From Bacteroidales bacterium (GTDB lineage Bacteria; Bacteroidota; Bacteroidia; Bacteroidales; FEN-979): DNA of 64,000 bases. The position numbers were made by a program, and so were the translations under genes. The notes beneath the pieces are model-generated. The model had not been told where the DNA came from, did not search any database, and saw nothing but the letters and a program-made list of their open reading frames with translations. The stretch spans positions 1 to 64,000 of the forward strand of contig JALNZC010000009.1 of NCBI GenBank assembly GCA_023229525.1, read 5' to 3'. Positions 42,909-51,595 of the stretch are shown here, piece after piece (the first letter of the stretch is position 1; each line of letters begins with the position of its first letter).

Positions 42909-44556
42909 GGGTCTGCTGATTTTATCTAGAAGCCTTATTATTCAATGATTTTAGCTATCTTTACATGGTAAATACTGCAAAGAAATATGGCAAAAGCACA
43001 AAAAACCCGTGCATCTAAACATCCGTACATCAGTTCAAATCAACTAACCCTGGTCGGATTTGAGAGTCCATTTTCACAATTCTTGGATCCAAACAACCGG
43101 TGGGTTGTTCTGGCGCAGAAGATTCCCTGGGATGTTTTGGTAAGCACCTATGAACATAGCATGCAAAACAGCAGCATGGGAGCAGAGGGGATCAACCCAA
43201 GGGTTGCGATCGGAGCGATGATCCTGAAGCACATTTGTAATACCAGTGATAGGGAAACCGTGATGCTGATTCAGGAGAACATGTACATGCAGTACTTCAT
43301 TGGGTACAGCAGTTTCACTACAGAACAGCCGTTTGATCCCTCTTTATTTGTAGAATTCCGTAAGCGATTGGGCATCGAACAGATCAATTCCATCAATGAG
43401 AAAATACTTGGATTATCTCCCAGCAACCCAAAACCGCCATCTGACATTTCCAGCGACACAAACGATCCGGATAACACTATATCTGAAGCTGGCCCTCCAA
43501 TGCCTGAACAAGTAACCACAGAGATTGTCCCGACACATAAAGGCAGGCTGATCACTGACGCCACCGCATGCCCGCAAGATATTGCTTATCCCACTGACCT
43601 GAACCTTCTGAATGACGCCCGTGAGAAATCGGAAGAGTTGATTGATAAATTGTATGATGCAGAACTCCACTGTACCAAACCAAGAACATACCGTGAGGTT
43701 GCCCGGAAAAATTATCTGAAAACGGCCCAGTTGAAAATCAAGTCAAAGAAGCAAATTCACAAAGCGGTCAGGCAGCAACTGGGGTATTTGAAAAGGAACA
43801 TAAGAAACATCAACCGGTTGTTGGATCAATACAACAAGTTCCCTTTAAAGTGGAAGGACCACAGATATCTTCTGGTGATCACAACGTTCTATGAGCAACA
43901 GCGCCAAATGTTCAGAGAGGGCAGCCATAAGATTGAACACCGGATTGTGAGCATTCATCAGCCCCATGTCCGGCCAATTGTACGAGGGAAAACAAATGCT
44001 TATGTTGAATTTGGTGCAAAGATCAATGTGTCCATCATGAATGGGTTTGCGTTTCTGGATGATCTTTCCTGGGAGGCGTTCAACGAAGGGACCCGGTTGA
44101 TGTCAACCGTAGAAAAATACAAACAGCGGTTCGGTTATTATCCTGAGGAAGTTTTGGCTGATAAGATATATTGTAACCGGTCCAACAGGGCAGCGTTGAA
44201 GTTGCTTGGAATAAAGCTTAGGGCCAAGCCCCTTGGAAGGCCAAAGGCAGTGGATGTGGAACACGTAAGACCGGGCGAAAGAAATCCAATCGAGGGCAAG
44301 TTTGGACAAGCCAAGACCGCCTACGGATTAAACCGGATCAAGGCAAGACTGGCACCAACAAGCGAATCATGGATTGCCACAATTATCCTGGTTCTCAACC
44401 TGGTTAAATTAACCGGGTTGGGAGTCTATTGCCAAATTTTATCGGTGATAACTTTTTCAGCAGAATGGTTGGTGGAATTCTCCCCACTAAAACTATCCCA
44501 GGTATTTTTCGTGGAAAATTTCGATTTGAAAACCAGTTGACTTTATCAGCAGACCC
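42909..44556 (+). mobile_element. Complete insertion sequence with terminal inverted repeats and 6-bp target duplication
   Basis: IRL GGGTCTGCTGAT (42909-42920) and its exact inverse ATCAGCAGACCC (44545-44556) bound a single transposase gene; total 1,648 bp. TAAATA flanks both ends (42903-42908 and 44557-44562), the mark of a simple transposition. Removing the element and one copy leaves AAAAGATAAATATCTTTT, a near-perfect palindrome, so insertion was into a dyad. The intact frame and perfect duplication indicate a recent event. Family: IS5/IS1182-like. Confidence 0.9.
42987..44540 (+). CDS. IS5/IS1182-like DDE transposase
   Basis: 517 residues. N-terminal DUF772 domain (about 40-130: INPRVAIGAMILKHICNTSDRETVMLIQENMYMQYFIGY ... 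FDPSLFVEFRKRLG), then the catalytic domain with D in RLITDATACPQDIAYP, D in EEVLADKIYCNRSN and E in RNPIEGKFGQAK. A Lys/Arg-rich helical insert (about 230-300) lies between the first two acidic residues. It binds the terminal repeats at 42909 and 44545 and moves the element. The frame is intact. Confidence 0.92.
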   Translation: MAKAQKTRASKHPYISSNQLTLVGFESPFSQFLDPNNRWVVLAQKIPWDVLVSTYEHSMQNSSMGAEGINPRVAIGAMILKHICNTSDRETVMLIQENMYMQYFIGYSSFTTEQPFDPSLFVEFRKRLGIEQINSINEKILGLSPSNPKPPSDISSDTNDPDNTISEAGPPMPEQVTTEIVPTHKGRLITDATACPQDIAYPTDLNLLNDAREKSEELIDKLYDAELHCTKPRTYREVARKNYLKTAQLKIKSKKQIHKAVRQQLGYLKRNIRNINRLLDQYNKFPLKWKDHRYLLVITTFYEQQRQMFREGSHKIEHRIVSIHQPHVRPIVRGKTNAYVEFGAKINVSIMNGFAFLDDLSWEAFNEGTRLMSTVEKYKQRFGYYPEEVLADKIYCNRSNRAALKLLGIKLRAKPLGRPKAVDVEHVRPGERNPIEGKFGQAKTAYGLNRIKARLAPTSESWIATIILVLNLVKLTGLGVYCQILSVITFSAEWLVEFSPLKLSQVFFVENFDLKTS

Positions 44557-45776
44557 TAAATATCTTTTATCTGCAAACCGGTGATTCCGGCCAATCGGTG
44601 AATACAATCCCGATCGTATTTGTGTGAGTTCTCGGTATGGATGGTCTCACCTTTCTTTAAAAAGATGCTGTTGTTCAGGTATGGACTGGTGACTTCAATA
44701 TCTGCAAGGGCCCTGAGGTGCATTTCAATCCTTGCATGTGCAACATTATAAAACGAATAGTGGTCGAATTGGTCAGGATTTAAATTGGTTTTAGCGTGAT
44801 GATTTACAACACGCAATATGTTTTTATTAAAAGCAGCCGTTGTCCCTTGTTCATCATTATAGGCTTTTTCTAAAATCCGGATATCCTTCACCATGTCAAA
44901 TCCGATCAACAATTGGTCACCCGGATTCATCCGGGATCTTAAATTCAGCAGGAAAGATGTTTCCTCTTTTCCGGTAAGATTTCCCAATGTGCTGCCAAAA
45001 AAACAGATCAGCTTGTTTCCATTACCAGGAATGACGTTGAAATGCTTCATAAAATCGGAAAGGATGCCATGGATCCTGATCCCGGGATACTTCTTTGAAA
45101 GCATTCTGGCAGAATTTAAAATGGTTGTTTTGCATACATCAACAGGGAGGTAGACCAGCCGTTCAATATGATTACCGGGCATGGCTTCCAGAAGGATGGA
45201 AATTTTCGAACAATCACCGCTGCCAAGTTCAACAATATTTTTAACTGACAGACCATTCACAATCCGCGGGGCTGCTGCCTTCAATATAGATTTTTCGGTT
45301 CGTGTGGGATAATATTCCGGTAACCTTGTGATCGCTTCAAAGAGCGCCGAACCATTATCGTCATAAAAAAAACGGCTCGATATATATTTTTGGGGAGATG
45401 AAAGACCTTTTAAAATTTCAGATACAACTTCTTTCTCGCCTTCATGAATCAGGAAATCAGTGATTTCAACAGGAGTGTCGGTTCTGGTCAGCGATTCGGG
45501 ATCATTCATTTTATATCCTGGTATTTGGTAATGTTCAGGAATCCCGGTTTCAACAGGGTTATCCGGGTCGCTGCTCCATTCGAACCAGCCTCCGTCGTAA
45601 ACCGATACCCGTGGCCACCCCATCAGCCATGCATTGAACCAGGCTTCGCTTCCACGCCATCCGGTACCGCAATAAAAAGCCAGATGTTTATCGGGTGTAA
45701 TCCCGCTTTTTATCCAGTTTTCCGCTATTTCATGGTATTCACGGCTGGTCTGATCAACATTCCTGTAATTCTCCAT
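44556..45776 (-). CDS. Rhodanese active-site half plus EgtD/EanA-type histidine methyltransferase (downstream part of an EanB-EanA fusion)
   Basis: The frame is open without stops from 46034 to 44559; the Met at 45776 is internal to a rhodanese domain, so it is a poor natural start. Residues 30-75 from that Met hold the catalytic loop FYCGTGWRGSE (Cys36, about 402 in the full gene). Residues about 102-406 are an EgtD-type SAM-dependent L-histidine N-alpha-methyltransferase: PQKYISSRFFYDDNGSALFEAITRLPEYYPTR, SAM motif ELGSGDCSK, FGSTLGNL, DEQGTTAAFN and the histidine-binding TENSHKY. It would convert histidine to hercynine. The C-terminus stops about 10-15 residues short of the family end because the IS supplies the stop codon (TAG at 44556-44558). 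Confidence 0.8.
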   Translation of the reverse strand: MENYRNVDQTSREYHEIAENWIKSGITPDKHLAFYCGTGWRGSEAWFNAWLMGWPRVSVYDGGWFEWSSDPDNPVETGIPEHYQIPGYKMNDPESLTRTDTPVEITDFLIHEGEKEVVSEILKGLSSPQKYISSRFFYDDNGSALFEAITRLPEYYPTRTEKSILKAAAPRIVNGLSVKNIVELGSGDCSKISILLEAMPGNHIERLVYLPVDVCKTTILNSARMLSKKYPGIRIHGILSDFMKHFNVIPGNGNKLICFFGSTLGNLTGKEETSFLLNLRSRMNPGDQLLIGFDMVKDIRILEKAYNDEQGTTAAFNKNILRVVNHHAKTNLNPDQFDHYSFYNVAHARIEMHLRALADIEVTSPYLNNSIFLKKGETIHTENSHKYDRDCIHRLAGITGLQIKDI

Positions 45777-46034
45777 GTGATATGCATCTGAACCGCAGTC
45801 GGCAAAGATTGCTCCGGGGATCCTGCCTTTTTTCTCAATATAGTTATACCCGCTTACTTCGCCTGTGAATTCCGGCCAGCTCCGTACGCATACCAGTTTC
45901 GATCCCGGTGAGGCAATGATTTTTTTAGCTTCAGGCGTATCTACTGCTAATTCGGGATGAACCGGGATGATTGCCCCGAATTCAGGAACCGGAATTTTTG
46001 GCTCATCATGGTAAGAAATTTCAAAACCGGCATC

Positions 46035-46874
46035 CTACCACGACTGAAACCCACCATTGAGCACCCTGACATCTTTCACCCCCGCATACATCATAACAAA
46101 GGCGCAGCGGACTGCTCCTATATCGCCTGCAGCGCTGCCGGGAAACGGGTCCTTGATATCCGGCGACATATACTTGCCATACATTACCACAGTTGTGTCT
46201 GCGGTAATTCCATGTGCCTCCAATGCTTCTTTAAGTTCCTGGGGGCTCCTCCTGTTCCATGTTTCCGGCGCCTCAATGGCCATGGTATCCATGTCGATCG
46301 CCCCGGGGATATGGCCGCTCAGGTAGGCCTCCCGGTTGCGGTAATGGGCATGGACAACCACATATTTACCATTGATGTAATGGGGCGGCCGTCCTCCTGA
46401 AATAAGCAGGTTTACCCATTGTGCCGGAACCAGTTTCTCAAAGCGTTCCAGCTTTCCCACAGGAAGTTCAGGATACTCCGACCATTCCTTTGCAAACCGG
46501 TTGTAAACAGAAACATGGTCATATCCCGATCTTAAAAAACGTTCGGCCGCTTTGACTGAATCTGTCTCGTTGTAACCATAGACAATGATCTGATGTTCCG
46601 GGAAAATATGTTTATGCCGGACGATCTCTATCCAGTCGATATATTTCGTCCATTTAACAGGCAAACTCCTGGAATGCTTGATGTGCCCTCCACGGGGCTC
46701 ATTCTGCAACTGCCAGCCATTATAAGCATCCACAGGCCTCACGTCAATGATCCGGATTTCCTGCTTTCCGATCAGTTGCATGAGTTCACCTGTTGTCACT
46801 TCATTTAAAACATGGACCATTCCGGAAATCTGATTTGAACGGATTAAAGGTAAAAATTCCAATGGGTATGACAC
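46035..46874 (-). CDS. Tandem rhodanese domains of an EanB-like sulfurtransferase, ending at an in-frame amber codon
   Basis: 279 residues before TAG (46035-46037). Rhodanese-like repeats: about 23-130 (IRIIDVRPVDAYNGW ...) and about 150-279 (EAYLSGHIPGAIDMDTM ... VVMYGK ... VRVLNGGFQSW). Neither has a catalytic Cys; the one active-site Cys is in the third domain beyond the stop. The same frame continues without another stop through the rest of domain 2 (DAGFEISYHDEPKIPVPEFG) and into the methyltransferase. EanB of Chlorobium limicola, a multi-rhodanese protein with a single catalytic Cys near residue 412, makes ergothioneine from hercynine and polysulfide without oxygen; the layout here fits it. 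The amber probably replaced a Gln or Lys codon. Confidence 0.78.
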   Translation of the reverse strand: MSYPLEFLPLIRSNQISGMVHVLNEVTTGELMQLIGKQEIRIIDVRPVDAYNGWQLQNEPRGGHIKHSRSLPVKWTKYIDWIEIVRHKHIFPEHQIIVYGYNETDSVKAAERFLRSGYDHVSVYNRFAKEWSEYPELPVGKLERFEKLVPAQWVNLLISGGRPPHYINGKYVVVHAHYRNREAYLSGHIPGAIDMDTMAIEAPETWNRRSPQELKEALEAHGITADTTVVMYGKYMSPDIKDPFPGSAAGDIGAVRCAFVMMYAGVKDVRVLNGGFQSW

Positions 46875-47044
46875 GCAACTTTATGAGAAACTTAAAGGTG
46901 TCACAAATCACGATTTTTTGATCCTTAAAGAAATATGAACAAAAAAAGGCTGCACCCCGTAATCACCACCAGGAAAGTCATTCCAAACGGTAAAGCAGTA
47001 TGTATCAATGCTGTAAGATGGATACCCCTGCAGGCCAGGGCCAA

Positions 47045-47782
47045 TCAATTCTTCCCATTCCTATTGGGACAAACCTTACGACATGCGTTGCATGTGTATA
47101 TATCCCATCCCCGCGGATGCTGTATGAATGAAAACTCCCTGCAAAGCTTTTGTTTTACGGTTACCCCATCCAAGGCCTTAACAGGACAAGCGTCGAGACA
47201 GAGTTTGCAACTGGGTGGACAAATAAAATCAGTCACCAAGGGATCCGGTTCAATTTCCTTATCAATCAGGACAGCGCCGATATAAACCATATTACCGTAA
47301 TGACGATTGATGAGAAGGGTATTTTTACCCAGAATTCCCAGTCCGGCGTAAAAAGCTGCGTGCCGGAGGGAGATGATGCCCATGGCATGTTTATTCACCG
47401 GATCCCATTGCAGGTATGGGATATCGGTAACAACCGGAACCACATGTATGTTCAAATCTTCGAGTTCGGAACATAGATTTAATCCGATCTGGTCCAACGT
47501 GGAGTAAAGCAGATCTGCGGTATGTGAATAAGGAATTGGATTTTCTGCCATGATCACTTCCGACGGCATTTTCTTGATGAAGACGACAACCGATTTACAT
47601 TTGGAATAAACATCTGTTGGATGGAAACCTGCCGGAGCAGAAGTGAACCTGTCAATACTGGCTATTCCGCAGTTGTCGGCTCCGAGACCGAATACAATTG
47701 ATTTTATTTCGTCAGATGAGATCATTGGGTGGGTGTATATGCTCCTTTTTCCGGATTTTGGATATTCAAAGATAGGAAACAT
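47045..47782 (-). CDS. Epoxyqueuosine-reductase-like 4Fe-4S protein
   Basis: 245 residues, resembling the QueG/DUF1730 group: the N-terminal half holds the cobalamin-binding-like fold (VVVFIKKMPSEVIM ... AGLGILGKNTLLINRHYG) and the C-terminus a double cluster (CPPSCKLCLDACPVKAL and CNACRKVCP). It is shorter than QueG (about 310-380), so it is more likely one of the short epoxyqueuosine-reductase-like proteins of unknown substrate. Start at 47782 follows the stop of the upstream gene by 1 nt (TGAcATG); an internal Met 19 residues later is possible. The eanB-like gene starts 170 nt downstream on the same strand. Confidence 0.75.
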   Translation of the reverse strand: MFPIFEYPKSGKRSIYTHPMISSDEIKSIVFGLGADNCGIASIDRFTSAPAGFHPTDVYSKCKSVVVFIKKMPSEVIMAENPIPYSHTADLLYSTLDQIGLNLCSELEDLNIHVVPVVTDIPYLQWDPVNKHAMGIISLRHAAFYAGLGILGKNTLLINRHYGNMVYIGAVLIDKEIEPDPLVTDFICPPSCKLCLDACPVKALDGVTVKQKLCREFSFIQHPRGWDIYTCNACRKVCPNRNGKN

Positions 47783-47783
47783 G

Positions 47784-48242
47784 TCATTTCTTCAGTTTCT
47801 CTTTCGAAATTTCTTTCACCAAATCTTTTTCTATCGCGTCGGTGGTCAATAATCCCTGCTTCTTTTCAGGATAAAACGAGGATGGGAGTATCTGGATGTT
47901 CAGTGTAAGTAACAAATGATCCATGATAATCAAGAGAAGGGTACTGACAAATGGAAGGGGAATAAGCATAACCGGAACAAAAACACCAGTACCCTTTAAA
48001 AGGTCAATGACTAATCGTTTGAACTGTTTTTTCTCTTCTTTTGTTATCTTCTCTTTTCTGATATACCGGGTGAGAATGACAAAAACTTCTTTGGTTTCAA
48101 TGGCTTCTCCTTTAATCCCGGTCGAATATCTTGAAGCCTCTCCCATAAATCCTTTGGCATATCTGGCAATTTCATTTTTGACCTTAGGAATGGTGAAAAT
48201 TCGAAGGAAATAATTGATTATTCGTTTTCGGATGGATCTCAT
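47784..48242 (-). CDS. LETM1-related membrane protein
   Basis: 152 residues, basic N-terminal half with helices (ETKEVFVILTRYIRKEKITKEEKKQFKRLVIDLLKGTG), then a hydrophobic segment (VFVPVMLIPLPFVSTLLLIIMDHLLL) and ILPSSFYPEKKQ. The order KRLVIDLLK-hydrophobic-LPSSFYP matches the core of LETM1-like proteins, which in mitochondria affect K+/H+ or Ca2+/H+ exchange; the bacterial role is unknown. It is directly upstream of, and 1 nt from, the QueG-like gene. Confidence 0.62.
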   Translation of the reverse strand: MRSIRKRIINYFLRIFTIPKVKNEIARYAKGFMGEASRYSTGIKGEAIETKEVFVILTRYIRKEKITKEEKKQFKRLVIDLLKGTGVFVPVMLIPLPFVSTLLLIIMDHLLLTLNIQILPSSFYPEKKQGLLTTDAIEKDLVKEISKEKLKK

Positions 48243-48434
48243 AGAAAAGTGGGAGGATTTATTGGACTTGCACCCCTTATGATCGAATCTTTAAATTTTG
48301 GAATGAATAATATTTTGTTTCTAAAGGTATGAAAATTAACAAATATATCCAAGTAGCCGCAGTTCATGCGTATTTTTAACCTTATACGACTTACCATCAC
48401 AGATCAGATATACCGTGTCGGCAAATAAACGTAT

Positions 48435-48995
48435 CTAATAAACATATGGGATAAGTTTCTTTGTTCTTTTCTGATAATCAATGTATTCTTCTTTAAAATG
48501 ATTCATTAAGGTTTTTTCCTCAATGTTGATTCTATATAAAAAGACACAAAGCACGGGTATAAAAATGACGAATAAACTTATCCAGTTCCCTAAAGTTAAC
48601 CCTAGGCCTAAAAAAGTCAATAAACTTCCTGAATAGGAAGGATGCCTGACTTTTTTGAAGATCCCATCCGTTTTTAACTTGTGGTCATGATGGATTGCAA
48701 CATTGGCATTAAAAAGTGATTTAAGAGAAAAAACAGTAATGAGCCGGATAGATATTGCAATGATCATTAAGGAGATCCCCGAAAAGAATTTGACCTCACT
48801 GAACCTCGGGAAAGAAAATGCAATATAAAGTCCAAAGGCGATGGATAAAAGAATGACAATCCAAATTAAACTTAATGAATTCTTATCATGGGATTTCGCT
48901 TCGGATCTCTTTGATCGGGTGAGCAGATTGATCAATATTTCAGAGAGCAACCAAAGAGAACTTACTGTGATCATTACAATGGAATAGTTGTTCAT
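48435..48995 (-). CDS. Isoprenylcysteine carboxyl methyltransferase-family (ICMT/PEMT-like) membrane protein
   Basis: 186 residues with four or five membrane helices and the C-terminal SAM-binding signature: LKTDGIFKKVRHPSYSGSLLTFLGLGLTLGNW, followed by INIEEKTLMNHFKEEYIDYQKRTKKLIPYVY. The RHPxY motif and the EExxL helix are the family hallmarks. Bacterial members methylate unknown lipid or isoprenoid substrates. No clear operon partner. Confidence 0.85.
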   Translation of the reverse strand: MNNYSIVMITVSSLWLLSEILINLLTRSKRSEAKSHDKNSLSLIWIVILLSIAFGLYIAFSFPRFSEVKFFSGISLMIIAISIRLITVFSLKSLFNANVAIHHDHKLKTDGIFKKVRHPSYSGSLLTFLGLGLTLGNWISLFVIFIPVLCVFLYRINIEEKTLMNHFKEEYIDYQKRTKKLIPYVY

Positions 48996-49078
48996 TTTAT
49001 CTTGTTTTGATAATTGAAAAGCTCGTAAACCTACTCAAATATAATTCATTTTGCTCAAATCGCAAAAACCGGAGCATC

Positions 49079-49120
49079 TCGTCCTTCGTCTTTCGTCCCT
49101 CGTCCCTCGTCCTTCGTCTA
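49079..49120 (+). repeat. Second heptamer array (TCGTCCT)n starting at a stop codon
   Basis: Six units in 7-nt register: TCGTCCT, TCGTCTT, TCGTCCC, TCGTCCC, TCGTCCT, TCGTCTA; the last contains the TAG (49118-49120, minus strand) of the upstream gene. Same unit as at 7317-7379, about 42 kb away. Confidence 0.92.
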
Positions 49121-50737
49121 TTTTATCTCCTCCATATTCCCAATAATCTTCGACAGCGCTTCACTGAGCTTCGCTTCGGGTGTGATGGTATTAAAATCGC
49201 CCCAGAACGCATCATTATTGGGGTAAGGCTGATCTGAAAATACAACACCGGGCTTCAGTATTTCCTGTTTCGGAAATTTTTGAACGCCGGCAGTATCGAT
49301 ATTACAGGTAGCGAGTTCCAGGAACGTATAAAAATTATCGGATGAGAGGTGATTCCTTAAACGTGTTCTTAACTGTATATCACACCGCACATGCTGGAGG
49401 TAATACCTGCCATTGAATGGCATATAGCTGAGGGAATAAGTTATCTTTTCGAGTTTCACTTTCAGTCTGCTGCTTTTCTTCAACACCAGGTCTTCGGCTG
49501 CAATGTCGAGGTAAGCAGGATTTATTTCGAAATCAGCGCCAAGTAATGCAAAACCCTCTTTCTCAATGAACACGGTTCCGGTATACAATGCTTCGTTCAG
49601 ACCGGACTTTTGCACAAAAGTGATCGCGTAGGCATCCTTGGCATTATACGAAACCAGGTCAGAATACTTATACGTGTATTCGACAGGCGGGATTTGATCA
49701 AGGAACCCCGGGATAAATTTAACAATATCAAGCTGCAGGGCCGATTGAACACCGGCTTTAAGTTTCAGCAACACAGTGTCACGGGGATTGGCATCCTGGA
49801 CTTTTCTCGACTTCAGCAATTTCACCTGATCGGGATGCTCACCGGCAGTATAGGGTGATTTATAAATCTTAAAAACCGCCTCTGAATAGCTGATATATTT
49901 ATTATTTTTCCGCACACCTTCACGATAAAAAGTAGTAAGATAAGCAGGATGAAGAGCGTAGTTTACCTTTCGCAGTTCCATGGCTTTCTCAATTATTAAA
50001 TCCGGATCGATATACCGGATGATCACTTCCTGGATGGAAATAACCCTGCGGTCAAGGTAGAAATCAACCTGTTGCTCGTTAAGCAGGCGAACCGGGATAG
50101 TTTGACTCATATATCCCAGATGCGATACAACCAGGGAGGTTCCGATCAGTGAGGCCGGAATTTTGAGTGTAAAAAAACCATCGCTATTGGTAATGGTCCC
50201 GATGTTTTCCTCAACGATCCCGATAGTGGCAAAGGGTATCGCTGTTTTATTTTCCTTGTCATAAATGTGTCCTCTGATGATCCCGTTTTTGATCGTATCC
50301 TTTGCCGGAATATCCGGCTGTATCTTACTTACAGGATATGCGTCTTGTTTCGATTTAAAGATCAGGATATGCTTCCCAAGTACTTTGTATTCCAATGAGG
50401 GATCTGAAAGTAAGTTATCAAGTATTAAATGCAACGGCTGATTCTCAGCATGCAGCTTCACCCTTTTGTCGCTTTCAATGGTTTCGCTTTCATAAATAAA
50501 AAGGCAGTCCGCTTTTTGCGATATCAGGTTCAATGCTTCGTAAAGCGTAGTATTTTGTTTAGGGATGCTGATGGTTCTTTCAAGCAGCGGCACCTGTCCG
50601 AAAGCTGTATTTACCTGAAACAGTGAAAGGAATACATATAAAACACAAACAGAATTAAGGTAAAGCCAGAGGCTATGTTTGCACGACTTAATTCTGCTTT
50701 GCGCCTTTCTTGATCTCAGATAATACAACAGACCCAT
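49118..50737 (-). CDS. STN + carboxypeptidase-regulatory-like surface protein without a TonB barrel
   Basis: 539 residues: a hydrophobic leader (to AFGQ), an STN domain (about 55-125: LYEALNLISQKADCLFIYE ... LEYKVLGKHILIF), a CarbopepD_reg_2 domain (about 150-235: GHIYDKENKTAIPFATIGIVEENIGTITNSDGFF) and a C-terminal domain of about 300 residues shared with 52312-53562 (TTFYREGVRKNNKYISYSEAVFKIYKSPY). STN domains normally belong to FecA-like receptors that signal to FecR; here no plug or barrel follows. The start overlaps FecR by 50 nt. Probably the outer component of this sigma/anti-sigma unit. Confidence 0.75.
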   Translation of the reverse strand: MGLLYYLRSRKAQSRIKSCKHSLWLYLNSVCVLYVFLSLFQVNTAFGQVPLLERTISIPKQNTTLYEALNLISQKADCLFIYESETIESDKRVKLHAENQPLHLILDNLLSDPSLEYKVLGKHILIFKSKQDAYPVSKIQPDIPAKDTIKNGIIRGHIYDKENKTAIPFATIGIVEENIGTITNSDGFFTLKIPASLIGTSLVVSHLGYMSQTIPVRLLNEQQVDFYLDRRVISIQEVIIRYIDPDLIIEKAMELRKVNYALHPAYLTTFYREGVRKNNKYISYSEAVFKIYKSPYTAGEHPDQVKLLKSRKVQDANPRDTVLLKLKAGVQSALQLDIVKFIPGFLDQIPPVEYTYKYSDLVSYNAKDAYAITFVQKSGLNEALYTGTVFIEKEGFALLGADFEINPAYLDIAAEDLVLKKSSRLKVKLEKITYSLSYMPFNGRYYLQHVRCDIQLRTRLRNHLSSDNFYTFLELATCNIDTAGVQKFPKQEILKPGVVFSDQPYPNNDAFWGDFNTITPEAKLSEALSKIIGNMEEIK

Positions 50738-51563
50738 TAATCGTTTGGCTTTTGAGATTCAGGGCCACACAAATGAGTTCAGTCATTGTTCCGGCAGTTT
50801 CGCTTTGGAAAGTAACTGTCAGCTTATGTTTCCCGATCTCATTATCAGCCAACACAAAGTTAGTGTTGAAATTCCGATTCAGCACAGTAATAATATTCTG
50901 AAGTTTTTCATCCTTAAAATGCATACGCTGTTTATACCATGCAGTGGCTTCATTTGCCGTATACTTTGACTTGACCAGGCTGTTATTTACGGTTGATATT
51001 TTTTCACCTGCGATAACCATTTCGCTGTGTACAGGATTCTTCTTCAAAGTAACTTTTACTTTTCCCCGGTCAACAAAGAGTTCGAAGCCATCGACATTTT
51101 TTGTTTTCACATTAAATGCCGTTCCCAGTACCTGTATCAGCGCTTCGTCAGTTTCGATAATAAAAGGTTTATCGGAATTGGGCATAATATCGAAAAAAGC
51201 CTCCCCTTTCAGTTCAACATTGCGCGATGCGGATTTAAATTCCTCCGGAAAAGAGAACAACGAATTCTGTGCGAGATAAATGACCGAGCCATCGGTAAGG
51301 GTTTTAATAAGGGTATTTGCTTCATTGACAGTATTAAGTCTAACCATAGTAACCGCCGGTTTCCGGCTTACATTCATATAAACACCTGCAGCTATACCAA
51401 GCAGGATCAATACTACAGCAGCAATCTTTAAAAGATTGCCCACCGGCTTGTTTTTTGTAGCATCTCGCTGTTCGGGGATCAACTGCTCCTCCCGAAGGCG
51501 GACATACAATTTATCCCAGGATTCGCGGGTATGAATTGGTCTTTTATTCTTAACTTCTTCCAT
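50688..51563 (-). CDS. FecR-family anti-sigma factor
   Basis: 291 residues: short cytoplasmic N-terminus, one membrane helix (about 46-66: LLKIAAVVLILLGIAAGVYM), then the periplasmic FecR domain (VIYLAQNSLFSFPEEFKSASRNVELKGEAFFDIMPNSDKPFIIETDEALIQVLGTAFNVKT) and a C-terminal DUF4974-like STN-interacting domain (NIITVLNRNFNTNFVLADNEI). It would hold the neighbouring ECF sigma factor inactive until signalled from the periplasm. Encoded 142 nt after the sigma gene, with an octamer array in the gap. Confidence 0.92.
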   Translation of the reverse strand: MEEVKNKRPIHTRESWDKLYVRLREEQLIPEQRDATKNKPVGNLLKIAAVVLILLGIAAGVYMNVSRKPAVTMVRLNTVNEANTLIKTLTDGSVIYLAQNSLFSFPEEFKSASRNVELKGEAFFDIMPNSDKPFIIETDEALIQVLGTAFNVKTKNVDGFELFVDRGKVKVTLKKNPVHSEMVIAGEKISTVNNSLVKSKYTANEATAWYKQRMHFKDEKLQNIITVLNRNFNTNFVLADNEIGKHKLTVTFQSETAGTMTELICVALNLKSQTINGSVVLSEIKKGAKQN

Positions 51564-51595
51564 GGCTGTCTTTCTCTTTTTTGTTATTTCACTTT

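Noticed and set aside
46035..46037. Pyrrolysine or genome-wide amber reassignment
   Set aside because: TAG ends several ordinary genes in the window and no pyl genes are visible. Local read-through remains possible.
46935..47285. Plus-strand ORF of 116 codons
   Set aside because: Mostly opposite the well-supported QueG-like gene and lacking any domain signal; treated as a shadow.
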